This document shows, piece after piece, positions 22,376-30,799 of a stretch of 44,183 bases of DNA. Positions within the stretch are counted from its first letter, which is position 1. Every line of letters begins with the position of its first letter. The notes under the pieces were generated by a model. The model was not told the origin of the DNA. It saw nothing but the letters and a program-made list of their open reading frames with translations, and did no database searches. Source of the stretch: Oscillospiraceae bacterium (GTDB lineage: Bacteria > Bacillota > Clostridia > Oscillospirales > Ruminococcaceae). The translations under genes were made by a program, and so were the position numbers. The DNA is taken from NCBI GenBank assembly GCA_022787085.1, contig JALFVE010000009.1, positions 1 to 44,183 of the forward strand, in the 5' to 3' direction.

Positions 22376-23065
22376 ATGAAATCAGCAATTTGTGTTTATG
22401 TGGATAACCTTTTCAAGGACGCTCCCAAGGAAAATGCGGTGGCGGAGCTGAGAGAGGAGATCCTTTCAAATTTAGAGGCTCGCTATGACGACTGCATCAA
22501 TGCGGGCATGACCCCTCAGAGGGCTTATGCTGCGGTGATCGGCACGATGGGCGATGTGAGCGGGCTTATTTCTCAGGTCAGCGGCTCGGGCTTTCATGAG
22601 GAGGGACTTTTTGAAAAATCCTCCCCCCGCAGCAGGCTTATGAAAAAATATGCTTATGTTTTCAAGGAGAGCAACATCAAGGCGATGAAAAATGCTGCCA
22701 TTTCCGTTATGTGGCTGCTTATTGTGGTGCTTTATTTTCTGATGAATTACGATAACAACTGGTGGGACACTTCTTGGCTCATTTTTATTGTTGGTGCTGC
22801 TCTTACGGTGGGCTTCAACATGATAGGCAGCATTATCCGCATAAGCCGCAATGACGATACCGAAAGCAGGATAAAGCTTCTTAAAAAGATACGGAGCAGC
22901 GCTTCCGCAATTATGTGGCTGGCAATAGTGTTTTTCTACTTCGTGATAAGCTTCAGCAACCATGGTATGTGGGATATTTCATGGCTCATTTTTATTCTCG
23001 GAGCGGCGGCGCAAATTGTTGTGAACACCATTTTCAAGGTTTTGATAAGCCGATTTACCGCCTGA
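22376..23065 (+). CDS. Membrane protein with permease-prefix-like N-terminus
   Basis: A 229-aa protein. The N-terminal 75 residues (YVDNLFKDAPKENAVAELREEILSNLEARYDDCINAGMTPQRAY) look like the helical prefix domain found in PadR-associated membrane proteins (DUF1700/permease prefix group). Four membrane helices follow as two internal repeats: I-MWL...YF...W-D-S/I-SWLIFI-GAA occurs at about 111-145 and 183-218. AAAGGA precedes the ATG at 22376; an ATG five bases earlier stops after two codons. It is probably regulated by the upstream PadR. Confidence 0.8.
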   Translation: MKSAICVYVDNLFKDAPKENAVAELREEILSNLEARYDDCINAGMTPQRAYAAVIGTMGDVSGLISQVSGSGFHEEGLFEKSSPRSRLMKKYAYVFKESNIKAMKNAAISVMWLLIVVLYFLMNYDNNWWDTSWLIFIVGAALTVGFNMIGSIIRISRNDDTESRIKLLKKIRSSASAIMWLAIVFFYFVISFSNHGMWDISWLIFILGAAAQIVVNTIFKVLISRFTA

Positions 23066-23091
23066 AAATTTATTGAAAAGGATAATTTGAA

Positions 23092-24423
23092 ATGCGTTTG
23101 CCTATAAGAGATTTTACCGAAAGCTATGCCGGGAGCGGGATCATTCGTGCTCATATGCCCGGTCACAAGGGCAGGGGAGACCTGCTCAATGCCTTTGACA
23201 TCACCGAGATAAAGGGAGCGGACAGCCTTTTTGAGGCGAAGGGCATTATTGCCGAAAGCGAGAAAAAAACCTCGGAAATTTTCGGCTCCTGCAAGACTCT
23301 TTACAGTGCGGGCGGCTCCACGCTCTGCATTTACACCATGCTTGCCATGTGCCTGATGGGAAGCTCCTCCCGAAAGGTGGTTGCGGCGAGAAACTGCCAC
23401 AGGGCTTTTCTGAATGTCTGCGTTATGCTGGACGCTGAGGTCGAATGGGTTTATCCGCGGTATGAAAGCTCCATTGTTTCTGGAGAGATCACTGCCGATA
23501 TGATCGAGGCTGCAATTACTCGTGCGGGGGAGCCTGTATGCGTTTATATCACTTCTCCCGATTATCTGGGCAGGCTCACTCCCATTGACGATATTGCTAA
23601 GGTTTGTCACAGGCATGGCTGCCGCTTGCTGGTGGATAATGCTCATGGGGCATATCTTCGGTTCATAAATGAGGACGGTGTGCCTCTTCATCCTTTATTC
23701 CACGGGGCGGACATTTGCTGCGATTCCGCTCACAAGACGCTCCCTGTGCTTACGGGGGGCGCATATCTGCATATTAACGACCCGTCGGCGGAAAAATATG
23801 AGGGCTATGCCAAGGAGCTTATGGCTATGTTCGGTTCATCGAGTCCTTCCTATCTCATTCTCCGCTCTCTGGACTCATGCTGTGATTTTATGGAGAATGA
23901 GGCGGCGGAGCATTTTGCTAAGATGAAAAAGGCTTCGGATAATGTGAAAAGCTTCCTCTCTCCCTGCTGGACCGTTGAGGACGGCGAGTGCGGCAAGCTT
24001 ACTATTCTCGCCCCTCCTTCGGGATACACGGGAAATGAGCTGGCGGAGATCCTCAGAGGCTGGGACATTGAGTGCGAATATTCGGACAATACTCATACGG
24101 TGCTTATGCTGACGGGGCTTGAGCCTTCGGAGATAAATGCCATCGGAAGGGCTTTATCCTCCATTCCTCAGCCGAGGATAAGGGTTCCTTTGCCCGATCT
24201 GTCGGGACTTGCTCCTCTCAGGCGGGCTATGAGCATGAGAGAGGCGGCTATGGCTCCCCGTGAATTTATCTCTGTGGACATGGCGGCAGGCAGAATTTGC
24301 GGCACTGCACTTTCATGCTGCCCTCCCGGCATTGCGGCGGCGGCGGGCGGAGAAATTTTTTCGGAGGAAATAATAAATATTTTAAAAAACTATAGCATTT
24401 TTCATGTGAATGTGGTAAAATAA
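23092..24423 (+). CDS. Orn/Lys/Arg decarboxylase-family PLP enzyme
   Basis: A 443-aa fold-type I PLP enzyme: HMPGHKGRGDLL at the N-terminus, DNAHGAYLRF, and SAHKTLPVLTGGAYLHI with the PLP-binding lysine. It belongs to the short amino-acid decarboxylase group (Bacillus YaaO/SpeA type), which removes CO2 from arginine, lysine or ornithine and feeds polyamine synthesis; the exact substrate cannot be read. It is slightly shorter than its relatives. It heads a cluster with darA, holB and ricT, the same order as yaaO onward in Bacillus. Confidence 0.85.
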   Translation: MRLPIRDFTESYAGSGIIRAHMPGHKGRGDLLNAFDITEIKGADSLFEAKGIIAESEKKTSEIFGSCKTLYSAGGSTLCIYTMLAMCLMGSSSRKVVAARNCHRAFLNVCVMLDAEVEWVYPRYESSIVSGEITADMIEAAITRAGEPVCVYITSPDYLGRLTPIDDIAKVCHRHGCRLLVDNAHGAYLRFINEDGVPLHPLFHGADICCDSAHKTLPVLTGGAYLHINDPSAEKYEGYAKELMAMFGSSSPSYLILRSLDSCCDFMENEAAEHFAKMKKASDNVKSFLSPCWTVEDGECGKLTILAPPSGYTGNELAEILRGWDIECEYSDNTHTVLMLTGLEPSEINAIGRALSSIPQPRIRVPLPDLSGLAPLRRAMSMREAAMAPREFISVDMAAGRICGTALSCCPPGIAAAAGGEIFSEEIINILKNYSIFHVNVVK

Positions 24424-24471
24424 TATTGCGGATGTTTTTTCGCTTGATTTTCTTCGTAAGGATTTGATTTT

Positions 24472-24795
24472 ATGAAGCTGATTTATGCAGTTGTTAACAA
24501 CGACGACAGCCATGCGGTTTCCACCGAGCTTACCAAGCAGGGCTTTTCCGCTACCAAGCTCGCTTCCACAGGCGGCTTCCTGATGTCGGGCAACACCACC
24601 TTCCTCATCTGCGTTGATGAACAGAGGGTCGATGAGGCTATCGAGATCATCAGGGAATGGTCACGGAAAAGAAAACAGTTCGTTCCCTCTGCCGCAAGCG
24701 GGCGGTCGGATACCACAGGCTCTTTCCCAATTGAGGTCACTGTCGGAGGAGCGACCATATTCGTTACGGATATCGAACGCTTTGAGAAGCTGTGA
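24472..24795 (+). CDS. darA: Cyclic-di-AMP receptor DarA (PstA/YaaQ)
   Basis: A 107-aa PII-like protein: MKLIYAVVNNDDSHAVSTELTKQGFSATKLASTGGFL, then a GNTTFLICVDEQRVDEAIEII segment and GGATIFVTDIERFEKL. The T-loop-like glycine region and length fit DarA, a trimeric receptor of cyclic di-AMP whose downstream target is unknown. AAGGA precedes the ATG, and its stop overlaps the holB start (TGATG), so the two are translationally coupled. Confidence 0.9.
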   Translation: MKLIYAVVNNDDSHAVSTELTKQGFSATKLASTGGFLMSGNTTFLICVDEQRVDEAIEIIREWSRKRKQFVPSAASGRSDTTGSFPIEVTVGGATIFVTDIERFEKL

Positions 24796-25757
24796 TGAAG
24801 CTTTATTCAAAGGAAAATGCTTTAAAGCCTATTGACGCTATGAGCAGGTCGGGCAGATTCGTTCATTCCTACATACTGACGGGTGAAAGGGGTGTGGGCA
24901 AAAAGACCTTTGCAAGGTATATTGCCATGCAGCTCCTTTGCGATGAACACAATGCCTGCGGTGTGTGCCGTCAGTGCAGCAGGCTTCTGAGAGGTCAGCA
25001 TCCCGATTTTATCATTGCCGAAAAGGAAAGCGGCAAGGTCAATTTCTCCGTTAAGGATATTCGGAAGATCGTCAGCGACAGCTACATCTCTCCCAATGAC
25101 TGCGCACGCAAGGTCTATCTAATTGCCGACTGCGAGGGCTGGCAGGACGCTTGTCAGGACGCTTTGCTGAAAATTACCGAGGACCCTCCCGAGACGGCTT
25201 ATTTCATTTTTACCTCTGTGAACAAAAACAGCTTCCTTCCCACTCTTATTTCCCGCTCAATGACCATTGAGCTTCATGAGGCGGACAGGGAGGGCTGCAT
25301 GGCGGCTCTCAGAGATCTTGAAAAATATTCCGAGGAGGATATCGGAAGGGCAGTCAGCTCATTCGGCGGAAATATCGGGCGGTGCATTGAATTTCTCGAG
25401 GGCAGCTCCGAGCTTGCAAAATCCGCTGAGGCGGTGAAAAATGCTATGGACGCTATTGCTGCCCGTGATGAATACGCTCTCGCCGTTACGCTCAACGGCA
25501 TTGCTTCTAAGCGTGAGGAGATGCGCTGCACACTCGAAATGCTCACCCGCTCCGTCAGGGACGCTGCTGTTATCCGAAACGGCGGGGGGGATGTTCTGGG
25601 ATGCACGGAGGCGGCTTCAAGGCGGCTGGCGGAGAGATGCTCTGCGGGTCGTATCCTCGATATGTATGACGCTCTCTTCGAGGCTTCATTTCTCTGTACA
25701 AGAAACTGCAATTCTCAGGGCACGGCTGCCGTTCTTGCGGGCAGGCTGTGCAGATAA
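24795..25757 (+). CDS. holB: DNA polymerase III delta' subunit
   Basis: A 320-aa clamp-loader subunit: GERGVGKKT in the P-loop position, the zinc-binding CGVCRQCSRLLRGQHPD, QDALLKITEDPPETAYFIF, and SRSMTIEL after the sensor. It acts in the clamp loader at the replication fork. I chose the ATG at 24795, which overlaps the darA stop, rather than the GTG at 24792. It is followed 24 bp later by ricT, as in Bacillus. Confidence 0.92.
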   Translation: MKLYSKENALKPIDAMSRSGRFVHSYILTGERGVGKKTFARYIAMQLLCDEHNACGVCRQCSRLLRGQHPDFIIAEKESGKVNFSVKDIRKIVSDSYISPNDCARKVYLIADCEGWQDACQDALLKITEDPPETAYFIFTSVNKNSFLPTLISRSMTIELHEADREGCMAALRDLEKYSEEDIGRAVSSFGGNIGRCIEFLEGSSELAKSAEAVKNAMDAIAARDEYALAVTLNGIASKREEMRCTLEMLTRSVRDAAVIRNGGGDVLGCTEAASRRLAERCSAGRILDMYDALFEASFLCTRNCNSQGTAAVLAGRLCR

Positions 25758-25781
25758 TACTGAAAGGGATTTTATTTAATA

Positions 25782-26648
25782 ATGGTCGAAATTATCGGAG
25801 TCAGATTTAAGGAATCGGGGAAGATGTATTATTTCTCCCCCGAGGGTGCTAAGCTTCAGGCGGGCGACAAGGTCATTGTCGAGACTGCAAGAGGTGTGGA
25901 ATGCGGCAATGTGGTCATGGGCTGCCGCATGGTGGAGGAGGATAAGATAATTCCCCCCCTCAAGCCCATTATCCGTCCTGCTACGGAAAAGGATCTGAAG
26001 ATCGTTGAGCAGAACAAGGTCAAGGAGGCTAATGCTGCCCGCATTTGTCAGGAAAAGATCGCTGCTCACAAGCTGGATATGAAGCTTGTGGATGTGGAAT
26101 GTACCTTTGACAACAACAAGCTCCTCTTCTATTTTACTGCGGAGAACCGTGTGGATTTCAGAGAGCTGGTCAAGGACCTGGCGGCGGTTTTCAGAACAAG
26201 GATAGAGCTGAGGCAGATAGGCGTGAGAGACGAGGCGAAAATGCTGGGCGGTCTCGGCGTTTGCGGCAGGGCTTTCTGCTGCAAGACCTTTCTGGGCGAT
26301 TTTCAGCCTGTTTCCATCAAGATGGCTAAGGAACAGGGGCTTTCTCTTAATCCTACCAAAATTTCAGGAACCTGCGGCAGACTTATGTGCTGCCTGAAAT
26401 ATGAGCAGGATTTCTATGAGGAGGCTTTTAAGTCAACTCCCAAGGTGGGGGCTTATGTCAAGACCCCCGAATTCAAGGGATATGTGGAGGAGGTCAATCT
26501 CCTGACAGGCAAGCTTCGGGTCAAGCCCGAAAAATCCGACGATCCTGATGTTGTTCTCAGCAAGGAGGACGTTACTGTTATCAAGGACGGAAGGCTCCGC
26601 ATGGACAGGGACGAAATGCGGGCTTTAAAGCAGCTTGAGGATAAATAA
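25782..26648 (+). CDS. ricT: RicT/YaaT, PSP1-domain protein
   Basis: A 288-aa protein with a PSP1 domain: MVEIIGVRFKESGKMYYF, then YFTAENRVDFRELVKDLAAVFRTRIELRQIGVRDEAKMLGG. The clustered cysteines GVCGRAFCCKTF and TCGRLMCCLKYE bind Fe-S clusters in the Ric complex. RicT with RicA and RicF helps RNase Y mature mRNAs. It completes the conserved holB-ricT pair. AAAGGG precedes the ATG. Confidence 0.9.
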   Translation: MVEIIGVRFKESGKMYYFSPEGAKLQAGDKVIVETARGVECGNVVMGCRMVEEDKIIPPLKPIIRPATEKDLKIVEQNKVKEANAARICQEKIAAHKLDMKLVDVECTFDNNKLLFYFTAENRVDFRELVKDLAAVFRTRIELRQIGVRDEAKMLGGLGVCGRAFCCKTFLGDFQPVSIKMAKEQGLSLNPTKISGTCGRLMCCLKYEQDFYEEAFKSTPKVGAYVKTPEFKGYVEEVNLLTGKLRVKPEKSDDPDVVLSKEDVTVIKDGRLRMDRDEMRALKQLEDK

Positions 26649-26672
26649 TTTATTTTTTGGAGGTTTTTTACT

Positions 26673-26840
26673 ATGGGAAGAGCTAACAAGGGCATTACTA
26701 TTGCAAGAGAGATCATTCTTATTGTCACATTCTGCCTTACTATCGCTAATGTGGTCCTGATGATCGTTCAGCTGGCGCTGGGCAGCAAGGAAGCTAAGCG
26801 CTGCATCAATTTCAATGACAGCGATGAGCTGCCTTTCTGA
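26673..26840 (+). CDS. 55-aa single-pass membrane protein
   Basis: A short frame with a strong GGAGG Shine-Dalgarno starts at 26673: MGRANKGITIAREIILIVTF, one hydrophobic helix (IILIVTFCLTIANVVLMIVQLAL) and a polar tail ending in DSDELPF. It sits between ricT (24 bp) and the SPFH gene (27 bp), in the same direction, so the operon probably includes it. No family recognised. Confidence 0.65.
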   Translation: MGRANKGITIAREIILIVTFCLTIANVVLMIVQLALGSKEAKRCINFNDSDELPF

Positions 26841-26867
26841 AAATAGAAAAGGAGTACATATTTCATT

Positions 26868-27776
26868 ATGGCTGAAACTATTGATGTTACTAAAAGAAAA
26901 ACCGGCAGGCTTATTGGCGGCATTATTGCTGCGGCTGTCGTTGTTATTGTGGCACTGAGCGCTTTTACTACCGTTGACGCAGGTCACTCGGGCGTTGTGC
27001 TTACCTTCGGTGAGGTTTCTCCCGTTGTTCTGGGTGAGGGGCTTCATGTGAAGATACCTTTTATTCAGCAGGTCATTCAGATCGATAACAGGGTCTTAAA
27101 GGCTGAGGTTGACTGCTCCTCCGCTTCCAAGGATCTCCAGACGGTTTCCAGCACTATTGCTCTTAACTATCGTGTGAGAAACGAGGCTTCGGCTAAGATC
27201 TACAAAGAGGTCGGACCCGCTTATGAATCGGTTATCATAAATCCTGCCATTCAGGAGTGCGTGAAGGCGGTTACTGCCAAATATACTGCCGAGCAGCTCA
27301 TTACCGACCGTCAGATCATCAGCGATCAGATGAAGGAGCTTCTTAATGAGAAGATAAGCGGCTATGGTCTGGAGCTTCAGATCTTCAACATTATCTCCTT
27401 CGAGTTCACTGCAGAGTACAATGCTGCCATTGAGGCCAAGCAGACCGCTCAGCAGAATGCTCTCAAGGCGGAGCAGGATCTTCAGAGAATTAAAGTTGAG
27501 GCTGAGCAGACTGTTGCCAAGGCTGAAGCTGAGGCGGAGGCTTATCGCCTGAAATCCGAACAGATCACCCCTCAGATGATCGCTATGGAATACATTGACA
27601 AGTGGGACGGCAAGCTCCCTGCGGTTGCAGGCGGCGACAGCAGCTCCATGCTCATTGACATTTCCGATATTATCAAGGAGATGGAGGCTAAGGACAGCTC
27701 TTCTGCTGCGCCCCGTGTGTCCGCTCCTGCGGCTCAGACGGTTGTTTCCGAGGAATCTGCTGAGGGCGAGGAATAA
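26868..27776 (+). CDS. SPFH/prohibitin-family membrane protein
   Basis: A 302-aa protein: one N-terminal membrane helix (about 14-33), an SPFH domain (DAGHSGVVLTFGEVSPVVLGEGLHVKIPFIQQV) and a Glu/Ala/Lys coiled coil (EAKQTAQQNALKAEQDLQRI, AEAEAEAYRLKSEQI). The C-terminus is low-complexity Ser/Ala/Glu. SPFH proteins form ring or cage oligomers in membranes and recruit proteases; no partner protease is next to it. AAGGAG precedes the ATG. Confidence 0.88.
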   Translation: MAETIDVTKRKTGRLIGGIIAAAVVVIVALSAFTTVDAGHSGVVLTFGEVSPVVLGEGLHVKIPFIQQVIQIDNRVLKAEVDCSSASKDLQTVSSTIALNYRVRNEASAKIYKEVGPAYESVIINPAIQECVKAVTAKYTAEQLITDRQIISDQMKELLNEKISGYGLELQIFNIISFEFTAEYNAAIEAKQTAQQNALKAEQDLQRIKVEAEQTVAKAEAEAEAYRLKSEQITPQMIAMEYIDKWDGKLPAVAGGDSSSMLIDISDIIKEMEAKDSSSAAPRVSAPAAQTVVSEESAEGEE

Positions 27777-27791
27777 CGCTGTAACTTATTT

Positions 27792-27824
27792 AAGCCGATA
27801 TCCGTTTTTGGCGGGTATCGGCTT
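27792..27824 (+). terminator. Terminator of the SPFH operon
   Basis: AAGCCGATA...TATCGGCTT with CCG/CGG inside, then TTGATTTTTTTA. Confidence 0.85.
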
Positions 27825-27872
27825 TGATTTTTTTATACAGAAAAATTTCCGAAAATTTGTTTTGTTTGACTA

Positions 27873-27901
27873 TTGACATTTTAGAACAGATGTGCTATAA
27901 T
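27873..27901 (+). promoter_or_regulatory. Consensus promoter pointing antisense into the APH-like gene
   Basis: TTGACA (27873-27878), 17-bp spacer, TATAAT (27896-27901), an exact consensus, followed by GAAGGAG at 27918. No rightward gene follows; the leftward APH-like gene ends at 27915. Confidence 0.7.
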
Positions 27902-27914
27902 ATGCTCATACCGT

Positions 27915-28868
27915 TCAGAAGGAGCGTAACTCTTCCCATGATCTTTCGGCTATGGGTCTTATCCAGCGGTACTGACTGTCATCGGGATATTCTCGGAAGC
28001 TGCCCTCGGTCATCATGGCAAGATAGAGGATCATATCATACCAGAGCATCCTTTTGCGCTCCGCTACGGAAAATTCCGTTTGTCCGAAGCCCTTCAGAAA
28101 TCCGTCGGTTACGCTGTGCCTGCGGAATCGGTCCTCCATGAGCACATCTCCCCACATGGCTCTTTCCCAATCTATCAGGGCGCAGACCCGACTGTCCTTT
28201 ACAAAGATATTTCCCTCCCACATGTCATAATGCACAAGCACGGGCGTTACTTTTTCAAACGCCGATTTATGGGCGGACAGCAGGGATAGCAGCTCTTCGG
28301 GTTCGGCACCGATGTCGATATTCTTTTCCGCTGCGTCTGCCAGATTATTTCGGATAAGCGTTTCTACATATTCATAAAGACTGTCAAATTCCTTTGCTCC
28401 GTTATACAGCTGCCCGAAATGCGTTCCCTTTATCCCTGCGATCTCTCTGACCAGCCTGCCGATATCGAAGTTTATTGCCGACTTTTCCTCCTCGCTGAGG
28501 CTGCTTTGCAGGGAAACAAGACTTTCTCCTTCCAGATATTCCATTATGAAATAATCCCCTGTACAGAAAGCTTTGCTTGTATCGTAATACTGCACCTTGG
28601 CGGTTTTTATCCTCTCTATCCCTTCCGCAAGCTTCATGGCGTTTACCTCGGCGCTCATCAGACTCTTTTCGTTTCTCAGAAGCGTACGGTCATTCTGCGG
28701 CGCTATTTTCAGTATGCTTTTACTCCCGTCGGAATATTCAATCAGGTAGGCTGCATTGCACAGCCCTTCGGTCAGCTCCTCACAGGCGGTCATTTCCTTC
28801 TCGGGAAATGCATTTTTGATTATCCTTTCTATGGAGCTTCGGCTCTGGATGTTTTTGGTGACTCCCAT
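27915..28868 (-). CDS. Aminoglycoside phosphotransferase-like (APH/choline kinase fold) enzyme
   Basis: A 317-aa kinase-fold protein. It has an N-terminal LTEGLCNAAYLIEYSDGSKSILKI (nucleotide loop and lysine), hinge YFIMEYLEGESL, catalytic loop LVHYDMWEGNIFV (H-x-D...N) and LIDWERA with the metal-binding Asp. The family phosphorylates aminoglycosides, choline, sugars and other small molecules; the substrate cannot be told, so it should not be read as a resistance gene. The ATG at 28868 has GGGAAGG about 10 nt upstream. The frame is open to 28937, but that part overlaps an Rpn nuclease relic. Convergent with the SPFH operon. Confidence 0.85.
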   Translation of the reverse strand: MGVTKNIQSRSSIERIIKNAFPEKEMTACEELTEGLCNAAYLIEYSDGSKSILKIAPQNDRTLLRNEKSLMSAEVNAMKLAEGIERIKTAKVQYYDTSKAFCTGDYFIMEYLEGESLVSLQSSLSEEEKSAINFDIGRLVREIAGIKGTHFGQLYNGAKEFDSLYEYVETLIRNNLADAAEKNIDIGAEPEELLSLLSAHKSAFEKVTPVLVHYDMWEGNIFVKDSRVCALIDWERAMWGDVLMEDRFRRHSVTDGFLKGFGQTEFSVAERKRMLWYDMILYLAMMTEGSFREYPDDSQYRWIRPIAERSWEELRSF

Positions 28869-28869
28869 T

Positions 28870-29045
28870 CTGTTTTTTACCTTCCCAAATATATTGCTTT
28901 GATCTGCTCGTCGGTCATGCCCAGTTCCTTCGAACATATTGAAATTGATTATATTGATGGTTATGGTCTGCTTGAGCTCGCTGTATTCCTCCCCGCTTTT
29001 CAGCTCTGATGAATACAGCTTTGCCCTCCTTGCTCTTATGTTATT
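28870..29045 (-). pseudogene. Rpn/PDDEXK_2-family nuclease relic
   Basis: In the minus frame upstream of the kinase the text RARRAKLYSSELKSGEEY continues into SELKQTITINIINFNMF, the signature block of Rpn (PDDEXK_2, transposase-like) nucleases. A shifted frame then reads KELGMTDEQIKAIYLGR before a stop, which resembles their C-terminus. The catalytic N-terminal part and the segment between the two blocks are missing, so this is a deletion relic. The kinase gene now uses a promoter inside it. Confidence 0.6.
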
Positions 29046-29048
29046 TGT

Positions 29049-29077
29049 ATTATATCACAATTTATCCCGCTTTGCAA
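29049..29077 (-). promoter_or_regulatory. Promoter of the APH-like gene
   Basis: On the minus strand TTGCAA (29077-29072), 17-bp spacer and TATAAT (29054-29049). This leaves a 5' leader of about 170 nt across the Rpn relic. Confidence 0.6.
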
Positions 29078-29164
29078 TATTGCTCGGAAATTCTTTTTTC
29101 GATAATGCTTTTAGGGCTCTTACTTAATATTTGATCCTTTTACTTGGATATTTTTTCTTTTTTC

Positions 29165-29193
29165 TTGATTATATGGAAATAATATGCTATAAT
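29165..29193 (+). promoter_or_regulatory. Promoter of the histidine phosphatase gene
   Basis: TTGATT (29165-29170), 17-bp spacer, TATAAT (29188-29193), 35 bp before the start codon. Confidence 0.65.
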
Positions 29194-29227
29194 AATATTA
29201 TATATATCGGAAAGGATTGAAGCGCTT

Positions 29228-29920
29228 TTGAAAAGCTACAGACTTAGCATCCTCCGCCACGGCAGGACTGCCGCCAACGAGGACGGAATATATATCGGTA
29301 AAACCGATCTCCCCTTGTCCGAGGGCGGCAAGGATGAGCTCAGAGAGCTTTATGAGACTCACGAATATCCCAGAGTTCAGAGGGTGTATTCCAGCCCTCT
29401 GGAGAGGGCGGTGCAGTCCGCTGAGATACTTTTTCCCGACAGGGAGATCATTGAAGTGGACGATCTCCGTGAGATGGATTTCGGTGTGTTCGAGGGAGTG
29501 AAAGCCGAGGAGCTTTTAGAGCTTGACACCTACAAGAAATGGCTCAAGGGCGGGCTTGACAACCCTCCCCCTAACGGCGAGAGCCTGAGAAACATGATGG
29601 TTCGCTGCTACACCGCTCTTAACGCCATTATCCTTGACATGATGGAAAATGATATCACTCAGGCGGGAGTCATGACCCATTCGGGTATTCTTATGAACAT
29701 GATGTCCTGCTTCGGTCTGCCTAAAATGAAGCCTATGCAGTTCGCTTGCCCCAGAGGTCACGGCTACGAGGTCATCGTTACGGCACAGATGTGGCAGCAG
29801 GGCGGCTGCTTTGAGATCGCAGGCAAGATCCCCGGATATCAGTCCGTGGGCTATAATGACGCAGGAGAGGCTTTGTTTGATTATGAGGAAGGCTATGAGG
29901 ACGGCTCAGATCAAGTCTGA
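29228..29920 (+). CDS. Histidine phosphatase family protein
   Basis: A 230-aa phosphoglycerate-mutase-like enzyme: RLSILRHGRTAANEDGIYIGKTDLPLS (RHG with the phospho-accepting His), YSSPLERAVQSAEIL, LREMDFGVFEG and GVMTHSGILMNMM with the second catalytic His. The family removes phosphate from sugars, nucleotides or cofactors; the substrate is not evident. The start is TTG 29228, preceded by AAAGGA, with no ATG near. Its 3' end overlaps the next gene by 26 nt. Confidence 0.85.
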   Translation: MKSYRLSILRHGRTAANEDGIYIGKTDLPLSEGGKDELRELYETHEYPRVQRVYSSPLERAVQSAEILFPDREIIEVDDLREMDFGVFEGVKAEELLELDTYKKWLKGGLDNPPPNGESLRNMMVRCYTALNAIILDMMENDITQAGVMTHSGILMNMMSCFGLPKMKPMQFACPRGHGYEVIVTAQMWQQGGCFEIAGKIPGYQSVGYNDAGEALFDYEEGYEDGSDQV

Positions 29921-30719
29921 GGCAAGAGAACGGATGATGAGCTGCTTTGCTGAGTCTGCTTTTATCAGTATGCTTAATATAGGCGTTTTTCTTATTACCT
30001 ATTTGCTGATAATTTTTGTGGGCAGGCTTACGGGAGCTCATACCGCTGAGACGCTTTTTCCCGTTTTCAGCTCTTGTCCGCCTATGTTTATCGCTTCGCT
30101 CTGCGTGATCCTGATTTCCGCTTACATTCTGTCCGCTCCCATCTATTACGGTACAAAATGGTTCTTCTGGCAGGCGGCGGGCGGCAATACCATGCCCGCT
30201 TCCTCGGTTTTTGCGGGATACAGCTCCTTTGAACAGTTTAAGCTCTGCGTTAAGCTCAGGATGCTCTCGGATATCCGCAGGCTCCCTTATATTCTTATTT
30301 TCGGAACGGCGGCTGTGGTGGAGGCTGTTCTGGCTCAAAGACTTCTTTCGGACGGCAGCGGAATAGGTGAAAAAATTTTCGTTTACATAGGCGTTGCGGT
30401 GGTTGCTGTGGGCGTTATTTATATGTGCTTCTGTGCCGGGCTCAGATGCGTGCCTGTGGGCTATCTTCTGGCGGAAAATCCCGACAGCGTTGTGTCGGAT
30501 ATTTTTGAGCTCAGCGAAAAGCTGGTCAAAAAGAACGCTTGGGGACTTATGAGCCTTTATGCTTCCTTTCTGGGCTGGTTCATTGCCTGTCTGCCCGCTT
30601 TTCCTGTGATCGTGCTGATCCCATATTTTAATGTGGCTATGTCGGTTTTCCTGAGAAGCTGTCTTGAGGATATGAATGAGGCTCATGCTGCTGCCCAAAA
30701 GGAAAGCGTTACGGTATGA
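29895..30719 (+). CDS. DUF975-like integral membrane protein
   Basis: About 274 aa with five to six membrane helices, starting MRTAQIKSEARERMMSC. The N-terminal amphipathic helix, the YYGTKWFFWQAAGGNTMPASSVFAGYSSFEQF loop and the overall plan resemble DUF975 proteins, whose function is unknown; the match is moderate. The frame is open to 29811, but GAGGAAGG directly before 29895 supports the ATG there, giving a 26-nt overlap with the phosphatase gene and hence coupling. Confidence 0.65.
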   Translation: MRTAQIKSEARERMMSCFAESAFISMLNIGVFLITYLLIIFVGRLTGAHTAETLFPVFSSCPPMFIASLCVILISAYILSAPIYYGTKWFFWQAAGGNTMPASSVFAGYSSFEQFKLCVKLRMLSDIRRLPYILIFGTAAVVEAVLAQRLLSDGSGIGEKIFVYIGVAVVAVGVIYMCFCAGLRCVPVGYLLAENPDSVVSDIFELSEKLVKKNAWGLMSLYASFLGWFIACLPAFPVIVLIPYFNVAMSVFLRSCLEDMNEAHAAAQKESVTV

Positions 30720-30744
30720 GCTTTTATATTACTTCTGTTTACAT

Positions 30745-30773
30745 ACCGTCAGCGGCTTTTTGGCTCTGACGGT
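30745..30773 (+). terminator. Terminator of the phosphatase operon
   Basis: ACCGTCAG...CTGACGGT, 8-bp perfect stem, then CATATTTT. Confidence 0.7.
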
Positions 30774-30799
30774 CATATTTTAATTTGGAGGAATTAATT

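Noticed and set aside
27915-28868. Calling the APH-fold gene an aminoglycoside resistance gene.
   Set aside because: The kinase motifs are generic to the fold, and nothing in the sequence or neighbours indicates an antibiotic substrate.
28419-29009. Rightward 196-aa frame downstream of the orphan promoter.
   Set aside because: It is antisense to the kinase, with no ribosome site and biased composition that follows from the kinase codons.
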